A program made the position numbers and the translations under genes. This document shows, piece by piece, positions 19,420 to 27,271 of a stretch of DNA of 27,271 bases. Every line of letters begins with the position of its first letter. Positions within the stretch are counted from its first letter, which is position 1. Source of the stretch: Saccoglossus kowalevskii. Lineage: Eukaryota; Hemichordata; Enteropneusta; Harrimaniidae. The stretch spans positions 23,289 to 50,559 of the forward strand of contig NW_003139322.1 in assembly GCF_000003605.2 (NCBI RefSeq). The letters run 5' to 3'. Under the pieces are notes generated by a model. It did not search any database. It saw only the letters and a list, made by a program, of their open reading frames with translations, and was not told the origin of the DNA.

Positions 19420-20570
19420 TTTACCTTCTAGGATCTTGGAATTGCATTCAATATACTCACATGTGTTAAACAGTCTGTTTTGATTTTATTATATTTGTAA
19501 AATGTTCGTATGACATTAGGTTACCATTGTTGTTACACAGATGACCTATGCAGTTTACTCCATGAATTAACCGCTGTCAATGAAATAGTGAATTTCCATC
19601 TACAAATATATATTCATTATTCCACAGAATTTCCAATCGCACATCAACTGGGGGGGGTGATAGTTTAACTACTTCCAAAAATGCACAATATCAGAGTAAA
19701 AAAAACAACGGCAAGAATATTTAGATGAGTCAAAATTACATTTCAGTAGAAATTTAAACCCCCAAAATAGCATTTTTCTGATTAAAGCCCAAGAAGCACG
19801 GCATTTTTTTTATATGGTGTCATTCTCTATTCCGAATAAATCTAGTTATTTTCGAACATCCATCTGTTGCCATTTTGTCTTAATCTCGCTCCCCAGAATC
19901 AGGAGTTCTGTTTTATCAATGTTCACTTCTAAGCCTGAAAAAATGTAAAAACTTGCTAATAAAATTGGTAATAAGCTTGATTTCCTATACGGCTGGTGTC
20001 GTCTGCAAAATCTGAATAATTAGGTACAAGAGAATTTGGTAGGTTTATACTATTAATTTGATCATTAGCTCGAATGACATTAACCAATATTAACTGCGAT
20101 GACGAAAAGCGCAGTAGACAATGGACAACCTCGTCTGGTACCTTTGGACAATTTAAACTAACCGGTAGAGTGAACCATTTAGAATCTAACTTTCAAACTG
20201 TGACCCATTTTTTAAACGATTCCCTAAAGTTGAACAAATCAAGGTTTTTCTGCAAAAAACGCCCATTCAAGAGAATCAAAAGCGTTCATAAAATTCACAA
20301 ATAAAAGGGTCCAAGATTGGTTATTATGCTCACAGTAATTAATAATATCACTGATTAGTCTAATGTTATCAAAAATATTCCTCGGAATAAAAGCTGACTA
20401 ATCTTCATGAATAAGGAATGGATCCAGGCACGTAACCATAATTTAGGGGGACCAGTGCATCCCCAATTTCAGCCCAAAATTGCGTGGTAGAATTCAGGTG
20501 ATAACCCATCAACCCCAGGTGATGTTTTGGGAAGAGTAAATGGTGGTGGTCAAGTATCAAATTGTACCAA
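19420..20570 (-). mobile_element. L1-clade ORF2 relic: reverse transcriptase and C-terminal region
   Basis: Minus-strand translation, with several frameshifts, gives the L1 landmarks in order. LPKTSPGVDGLSPEFYHA (RT motif 0/1, about 20535-20480) and AEIGDALVPLNYGYV come first. After a loss of the usual stretch between them come SAFIPRNIFDNIRLISDII (with one CAG-to-TAG change just before it), FDSLEWAFFA (motif A), LSKGTRRGCPLST (motif B) and SDFADDTSRIG (catalytic box intact, about 20000). Then come GLEVNIDKTELLILGS, LEILWNNEYIFVDGNS and finally LTHVSILNAIPRS near 19440. The last two are typical of the long L1/Tx1 C-terminal region. Endonuclease and 5' half are missing. The plus-strand frame at 20074-20304 is a shadow. 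Confidence 0.88.
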
Positions 20571-23474
20571 CGCTTTTTGTATTTGGATAGTTTCTTAAAG
20601 TATTTGCATTTGCCCGCTGTCCATTTTCTGCCATTGACACGCAGATCGCCGCAAACCAACCGATGTGCTGAATAGCGCCACCTGTGTTGACACAATGATT
20701 TTCTGCAGACTACAGGCGAATGTTGCCTAGTCACGTGACAGATACAGCACCTGCGGGTAATGCCTGAAACAAGTCAGGAGATGGACTTTTCATGTCCCAC
20801 AGAAAAACAATGTATCATGGGTATGTTTGTAGACTAGCCCATAGACATGACCTTGCTCCGTGAAAAAAAATAACGGTAAACGGTAAACAACGCACTGACT
20901 GAGAGACTATATCGCACATGTTTTGGACAATGTGATCAAAATGAGGATCTGACCCAATGCCCTTATAAATCCCGTCAAATCTCGTATAAGTTAGTCAATC
21001 ACAGTTAGCCTTTTATATGGCGTACTCACTGGAGAAAATAATTAACAAACAATTACAATGTACAAGATGAACGTGAGTTTTATTTTGAAAAAACAATCAT
21101 CTCATTCAAAGGTTGACCAGGGAAAATGCCTGGCCATCATCCATCTCCAGGACAAGCGACTGCATAAAGTTTACCGGTGTTCGGTCGAACCGGTAGAAAC
21201 AAATCGCCACTACCGGAATAATCACGCAAAATAACGACCTAAACTGGAACCACTTAAGCCACAATAAAATCATAAAAACCATACATGCTTTTCGTTGAAT
21301 TTAACAATGATAAACCTACCGAATTCGTGTTTTTCCCGAACGTTTTCATCGCTAAAATCGGTAGAATCCGCCATTTTATTTGAGTGTGTTCTGACCTGTG
21401 TCTGACCGGTGAAGTCACCAGGCGATCTATAGAATGGGGTCTATGATTGGTTGACTAAACCAGTCAGAGGGGTTCTTGCTGTAATCTCGTTATATATATG
21501 CGTTGGTTCAGATGAATGTGGCGATAAATAAGATAATATAAAATAAGATTACATAATAATAAGAAGAACAATTACAAAATAATAAAATAGTAAAAATAAA
21601 ATTATATAAATTTGAATTAAATTAAATTCACGCAGTACAATACATAAGATTGGAAAACATTTTCTTTCAAATAGTTGGAAATTTCGAATAATTTTTCGCA
21701 AAATATGATTTAAAGGTTGACAAAAATAAACGATAAAATCGTGTATTCTGTGAAATGTGAAGACGCGGCATTTTAACCGACGACATATTCGTAATCACCA
21801 CCCAAAGAACTCCAGTAATGAGCATTTCCATAAAGATTACAGATGTTATTATTTAAATTATTATTTCTATGATAAATTATTCAAATTAAATTATTGACCC
21901 CTCTTTTTTATTACATTTACTATTTGTATTATTAATCATTGTTCAACTACACTAGTCGGATACATTAAAATTACATGTATATTATCATTATATATATATA
22001 TAAAACATTAGGTAGATCAAAATTGTGGGTTATGTTTGGCGGGTAGTTGTACTACAAAGATTGGGTTAGATGCAGAGAAGCGCTTCTATAATGTGAATAG
22101 GTTACTCGAAGGCATTCTGAAGCTTCGGTATGTAATGAAGACTAAGACGGTTTTTGAGAGACGTATGATCAATTGCAGAAACGCTCTAAATCCTGTTCGT
22201 ATTGGTGACGGTGTAAATCATCGTAGTAATCGTTCGATTTATTGAAATATTTTTAATTCAATTGAATAGATTGGTGTATTTGTTTAAAAAACACAATGAG
22301 TTGATTCTTAATAGTTTTCAAAGACGAAATCTGGGCGCCATAGTTTTAATATACCAGCTAATTTGAATGATCCTGACTCACCTTGAATTGATTTTATGCG
22401 CATACACATCATGTTGTGATGAAGAGTGAATAGGGTCATGAAATAATCCTCAAATTTGTTTTTCACCGTGACAGTTTATATTTGTAGACAGATGTTACAG
22501 TTTACGCAGTTAGTGCTATATATAAGAAATATATAATACATTTATGTCACAGGATCGTGTGACAATGCTTAACGCATGCATTCCAGTAGTTCAGTGTAGT
22601 ACTCAATTAATACGTATAACTGTGACAATGACAATATTCTGTAAATGTCACTAACATCAAATACAATATTATAGTAACACGCTATAACATTACTACTCAG
22701 ATTCTATGAAAAGGTGCTCAGTAAAATAATTCGTGAAAAAAAAAACATACGGTACTTGACGTGTTTGTCTGGACAGCTCAATTAAATTTTAATTCATTTG
22801 ATATTACGTATGTTATGTATAGTCTACCGTCATAGGTGTTGATAGAAGAGAATTGTAAAATTGTCTGCTATAAATAATATTTCAACAATTTAATAATTAA
22901 ATGATTTATGTGATTTTACCAAATTTGAAACAAATCGAGGGAGTTGAACCATATTTGTATGAGTAAATCTAAAACTGTGTTGTGTCGATTGTGTCAGCCA
23001 TATAATTGAACTTGGTTGATTATCACAATTCAGCAGGCGCAGATTTTTTATTCATTTCGAGCATTTATAAATTAATACGGTATTCACAATGGACCCACAC
23101 AAACACACACATATGCCCATAATCCATCCCTAGTTTTGAGAATACCAAAAATGCTTCCACTGAATAGTGCACAGATGTTGACAGATCAAACAGCCACGTG
23201 CTACATGTGTCATCGATGCGTGCAGTTCAAAATAGCTCAACTCAACTAAGTTGTCTGTACTAACGTCGAAGAGACACTACACTGGTTTACATTATTGAGT
23301 ACCAATATGCGGGATTGAAAAGCGTCAGTTGGTATAGAGAGCGAACGAATTGTGATTTTGGCTGACAGTTTTAAGAGCACGAGTAGTGGTATGAGCAGTC
23401 CTGACCTCTGTCATACGTACTGTCATACTGTATGTATATAGTAATAATCAGATATTGAATAGAAATATCCAGTC
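20571..23474. other. Long AT-rich stretch upstream of gene C
   Basis: No gene was recognised. Within it, GCGCCACCTGTG at 20675 keeps a CTCF-like core. 21160-21430 is richer in CCGGT words (ACCGGTGTTCGG, AACCGGTAGAAA, ACCGGTGAAG) and has CCGCCATTTT at 21370, a YY1-like word. 21530-21630 is A-rich low-complexity sequence. The frame at 22036-22245 has no ATG at its start and no motif. 23200-23474 is the probable promoter and 5' UTR of gene C; no TATA box or initiator could be fixed. Confidence 0.4.
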
Positions 23475-23837
23475 ATGTTCGGATTTCTCTCTCACAGAAA
23501 GTTGAAGAATTCGTTTGTAGGGAATGTCTTGATGTCTGTCGGGCTCTCGGTGACGGTGACTTTTTTCTTGATGTCCTTCTACTGCACCTCGCCCAAGTCG
23601 ACACGTGCAACAGTGCTGTACGATATACTGATGCGGTGCGAGACGATGGAGCACCCGCCAGAAACATGCGAAAACGCTAGGGCCGAGTGGTCAGGTATGT
23701 TTGCGTCAAAGACACTTATAGACGATGAAGTAACTCTAAAACGCGTTGTCGCTGATAGCGATGAAGAGCCGACAAAATATGAAAGTAGTCGTGGAGATAT
23801 GCCAGAAAATGGCGCAGAGCCACAAACGTATAACGAG
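23475..23837 (+). CDS. Gene C first coding exon: type II membrane protein N-terminus (partial)
   Basis: ATG at 23475 opens a frame of 121 codons ending exactly at GAG before a GTAAGC donor (23838), phase 0. The in-frame reading past the donor stops four codons later. Residues 1-14 are a basic cytoplasmic tail (FLSHRKLKNS). Residues about 15-37 (FVGNVLMSVGLSVTVTFFLM...) form the single anchor. The luminal stem has LMRC, nine residues, C (54 and 64), the same RC-x9-C spacing as gene B exon 1, and an acidic tail (residues 82-121). Codon use and GC content are clearly higher than in the flanks, which supports real coding sequence. By architecture this should be the start of another O-fucosyltransferase-like protein, with catalytic exons further right, beyond what I could recognise before 27271. 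Opposite-strand frames at 23448-23845 are shadows. Confidence 0.6.
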
Positions 23838-26800
23838 GTAAGCATGCGATAAACTGTGTTTCACAAAATGTTGTGTTTCTATAGATACAATTAGGTATGA
23901 GTTCTAAAATAAATCGTGTAAAAGCTCAGTACTCGCATACAGTACCTAGACATGTGTGACATATTTCATTAATATTAATAAAAACCTATCTAGTTTATAT
24001 ATATATTATGGCGGGTCTTATATGCGATGTAAATATGTATTTCGCCAATGAGATTTACATACCAATATTTCCAATAGATTGCTCAACTACATTGGCGTGT
24101 TGAGATTCGTTTTAGGTAAATAATTCTTGCATACAGACTCACAATCATTTATTATAATGTAGTGCTCGCTGACCGGAATGTGATTGGATTACATTACGCA
24201 CAAACATGTACACGCATATGTTTATATGTTATACATATGTGACTTTGCATACTTGATCAAGGATAACAACGCGTTTATATTGGCATTTAAGTTGTTATCT
24301 GTTGTCAACTGCTACAAGTGGACTATACCAACACTTCGCGTGTACAGCCAGTCAGTCAATCAGTTCATACACAACACTACACGGTTTATTACATTAACAC
24401 CGTGCCAGCGTGTTTTAATCATAGGACCTATATCGTATAGACGGGGGTTCATGTAATCCTTTGCAGAGGACTGGTAGACCAAATCAGAACATAAATCTGA
24501 ATGGATTAGTTACAGCTGCGCTGAATTCTGCATATGTGGCACACAGAGTGAGGTTGATTTTTTTTTTTTAAAAAGACGAAAGCTTCGTGTCAAATAAAAT
24601 AGTTACTCTGCAAAATGTGTATGATTTGATGAAAACATGAGCACGTCCAATACATATATCATCCCTACCTGTCAAATATCCAATTTATATTTGTTAGCGA
24701 CATAGTTCTGATATCGTCGGATACCATTCTCATTTCGTATATGCATTTAACTTATTGCTATTTGCTACAGATACGACTGATATATATATATTAAATATTA
24801 CATAAAATAATAAAGCCAGGAGAGTAATTTAATGATTAGTTTGCAATTAGGACATTCCTGTAAAATCACGAAAATATAGCTATGACAAGAAGTTCAGAGG
24901 TAAAGTGTTAATCATAAATACAGTAAATGTTTACCAAATATTTAATTATATACATGAACATCAGAATACAGATTGGACCGTGATCGTAACGCAGAATGTG
25001 AATTGTTAATGTAGACGAGAAATAGTTCAGCTGGCGTTGAAGTATTTTAACTTAATTTAACAGAAATGAATTCAAAATTGTTCAGTACTCATAACTAGTT
25101 CACCGCGTGAACTCTGTTATAATCCGTCGCCTGAGAAATAAGTATCCGTTGATGTCAGTATCCTAAGTATAATACCTTCTGACGTAAAATTGTATTGTGG
25201 TTGAATCGTACACCATCATTGTTATTATGTATTTGGATTGTCAGTGGATTATATACCACAGATGTCAGTAATCAAATATAGATAATACGTAATATGAACT
25301 ATAACCCTGGAAGCTGACAAAAACATTGCATTATATTTTCTCAGCTGATCCTAGCTACTTATCTATTTTTGTTGTTGTTCATTTTATTCCCTCCAAATCA
25401 CATTCACAATTTCCATTTCGTTTTATTTATAAAGCCTTCACCACAGCTGTGATATGGTTATGCCTCGTCACCAGTAGAATGTGATTGTTCGTGATATATA
25501 TTGTTTTCATCACCGAACACTCTGGATAACCACATAAATTCTTTCCACCCTCTAATATGGATTTCAAAAATACTGTGATGTTATATTTTTCAGATATGAT
25601 TTTAAACAAATGCGAATATTACAGAATTCTAAACAACGTTTAGAAAATGTTAAAGAAAGATTATATCAACACCAAGAAAGATTATATCAATGATATTATG
25701 TTTGAAAGATAAAATTCAACAAACGTTTGTTTTTAAAAAAATAATGGTTTACCACGATACAAGTACATTGTATCATGGCACAAAAGCATCTATTTTGTTA
25801 CTGATAAAACTGATGCAAATAAGACAACTAGGTTCGGTGGCCATGTATTTCAACAAAGCACCGTATTAAATTGAAAACCAATTCTGCTTTTGTGATAGAC
25901 AATTAATTTCTCATTTGAGAATTTGTCCAGAAACTTATTATAGTGATGCACTTGTCATCAGCAATCCTACCATCAATAAATTACCTTTCTATGATATGTC
26001 AACCTAACCTTGAAATCAAAGAATCAAGTCATATATCGATGACTTTAATTTGACTCTAAGGTTAAACTTTCTATTAGACTGTATGACAAATAATTATTAA
26101 ATCTGTGCAATTTGCATAGATTATATCGCATATATTAATAGCGATAATACAGAGTCGGTTACATATTAATATTTCAGTTAAAATATGTTTTAGCCAAATT
26201 TTTAATATATATGAAATTAACAAAGATTAATCCGTCATGGACTATAAACATTGTGCACTTTTGAGTGGAATATGAAATTGGGCACAATCGTCTTACCTAG
26301 GTAGGTGATAAATATCTGCTATAGTATTCATTGAGTAACGTCCTCTATGCAATATTATTCTAATTATGATAAAAGCATAACATTTGGTACATATGTAGGA
26401 TTTGAATGTTCATCAAAATAAAAAATTAACGCCCACTGAAGGTTAAACTACAGTTTATTGTAGATAATAATTGTCGCGATTCATGATTTTGATGAACATA
26501 TATGTGGGTACTCACTTACTGTCATGGTCGTATATATCATAATACACTTTAACCATTTTTTTAAGGGAGACATTGTCTAGATTAAATGTTTGTTAGTAGA
26601 TATTAGACAATTTATGTAAATTGTAATATTCATTTATTCTACATTGGCCAAAAAACCAATTACCTTTTTAATTTTTCAATAAGTGTTTGCGGAACAACAT
26701 CTTCCAATGTTATGTAGAATTTGCATTTAAACAGTTCTTTGTTTAAAGAAGTCCAATAAAAATCTCAGATTTCTAACAAATCCGCTGGAACAAGATTACA

Positions 26801-26926
26801 GAAAGGTTTAGGATAATTGAAACTGCCAAAAAATCTAAAAGAATACTGTCGTTCCTGGTAACTGGAAATCATTTCTTTATATAGCTGAAAACATAACTGA
26901 ACATGTATTCCCCTTCTGGCTATATA
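23838..26926 (+). other. Intron of gene C or intergenic DNA
   Basis: Begins at the gene C donor. No second exon with the NGP...NRTLV or HWR motifs was seen. The 90-codon frame at 24184-24456 has no motif. A 17-base word AAGAAAGATTATATCAA is doubled at 25652-25668 and 25674-25690. A perfect 14 bp inverted repeat lies at 26406-26419 and 26486-26499. Confidence 0.45.
26406..26499. repeat. Small inverted repeat with 14 bp perfect arms
   Basis: ATGTTCATCAAAAT at 26406-26419 is exactly complementary to ATTTTGATGAACAT at 26486-26499. The 66-base interior has its own small foldback (CTACA...TGTAG). It could be a tiny MITE or foldback. No target duplication was identified. Confidence 0.5.
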
Positions 26927-27271
26927 CAAGGGGCGTTCAATTAATGTTCAAGTAATGTCCCTGACCCATTTCCCATAGCAGAAAATTAATGAAACTTGGC
27001 ACAGTTATTAGTCTTTCTCTACATAGGAACCACCCAGAGTTATGCATTTCTCGCATCGTTTGATACAGCTCTGGACACTGTTTTTGTAGAACACCCCAGG
27101 TTGGTCCTCCAACCATGTCACAACTTCTGAAATCAAGACTACATCATCTGAGAAGCGCTTTCCTTTCAAAAACAACTTCATGGCTGGGAAGAGATGAAAG
27201 TCAGAGGGTGCAAATTCTGGAGAATGGGGGGGGGGTGGAGAATTTCATAGCCATACGTCTGTGCTTCTGAT
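26927..27271 (-). mobile_element. Mariner-family element, 3' end (partial)
   Basis: The element starts after a TA at 26925-26926 with a GGGGCGTTCAATTAAT end, the typical mariner terminal repeat. It encodes the transposase C-terminus on the minus strand and continues past the right edge of the window. A mariner inserted at a TA target in the intron of gene C, or just beyond it, is the simplest reading. Confidence 0.85.
27008..27271 (-). pseudogene. Mariner transposase C-terminal fragment with frameshift
   Basis: Minus-strand translation ends in YVEKD and a TAA at 27010-27008, as in mariner transposases. It contains HSPEFAPSDFHLFPAMK, which includes the third catalytic Asp of the DD34D triad (SPD/E-x-APSDFHLF context), followed by GKRFSDD and WLEDQ. 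Upstream, GYEILHPPP is in a different frame. The switch falls on a run of ten G (plus strand, 27226-27235), where the family has the HPPYSP stretch, so a homopolymer slip or sequencing error breaks the frame. The N-terminal DNA-binding domain and the first two catalytic residues lie outside the window. Confidence 0.85.

Noticed and set aside
20405..20734. 109-codon minus-strand ORF as a host gene
   Set aside because: Part of it is the L1-like reverse transcriptase read across a frameshift (FWAEIGDALV block); the rest shows no family.
23448..23845. Minus-strand ORFs opposite the gene C exon
   Set aside because: They are shadows of the plus-strand exon, which has a start, anchor and exact phase-0 donor.
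24184..24456. 90-codon plus ORF as gene C exon 2
   Set aside because: No acceptor in a compatible phase was identified, and it has none of the NGP, NRTLV or HWR motifs of the family.

Overview
The window looks like AT-rich nuclear DNA from an invertebrate animal. Exons are interrupted by introns with GT/AG signals, coding density is very low, there is one 78-base assembly gap (17102-17179), and there are decayed CR1/jockey-like, L1-like and mariner elements. The sequence does not let me name the phylum. I see no bacterial-type operons, CRISPR arrays, rRNA or convincing tRNA genes.

The recognisable host genes appear to be members of one family. A minus-strand exon pair (exon 1 at 6986-7174, exon 2 at 4416-5074) encodes a type II membrane protein whose second exon carries the first half of a GDP-fucose protein O-fucosyltransferase-like domain. 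Two other isolated first exons, 1408-1647 on the minus strand and 23475-23837 on the plus strand, have the same plan: a short cytoplasmic tail, one membrane anchor, a luminal stem with a cysteine pair, and a phase-0 donor. A fourth, dead copy of the 6986-7174 exon lies in opposite orientation at about 11236-11430. The window therefore seems to sample a dispersed, duplicating cluster of Golgi/ER-type glycosyltransferase-like genes, but no gene is complete as seen here.

Layout. 1-1647: intron with four copies of an ~88 bp repeat, then the first exon of gene A. 1648-4415: AT-rich DNA where the 3' exons of gene B should lie but were not found. 4416-7174: exons 1 and 2 of gene B. 8050-9490: a 33 bp satellite of more than 35 copies, interrupted near its left edge by a 35-nt perfect-stem hairpin. 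9490-10785: spacer. 10785-11015: a decayed, inverted stretch of the same satellite. 11050-11665: the inverted copy of the gene B 5' end (pseudogene). The order exon-satellite-spacer-satellite-exon is a large, eroded inverted duplication centred near 10 kb. 13166-13580: a TIR element with a 160 bp internal tandem duplication and a (TA)n tract. 14305-14371: an (ATAAA)n microsatellite. 15340-15735: a GC-richer, LTR-like block. 15878-17330: a 5'-truncated CR1/jockey-like reverse transcriptase relic. 19420-20570: an L1-clade ORF2 relic on the minus strand. 23475-23837: first exon of gene C. 26927-end: the 3' part of a mariner element on the minus strand.

The most interesting parts are the satellite-linked inverted duplication, the hairpin inside the satellite, and the family of membrane-anchored O-fucosyltransferase-like genes with matching first-exon architecture.
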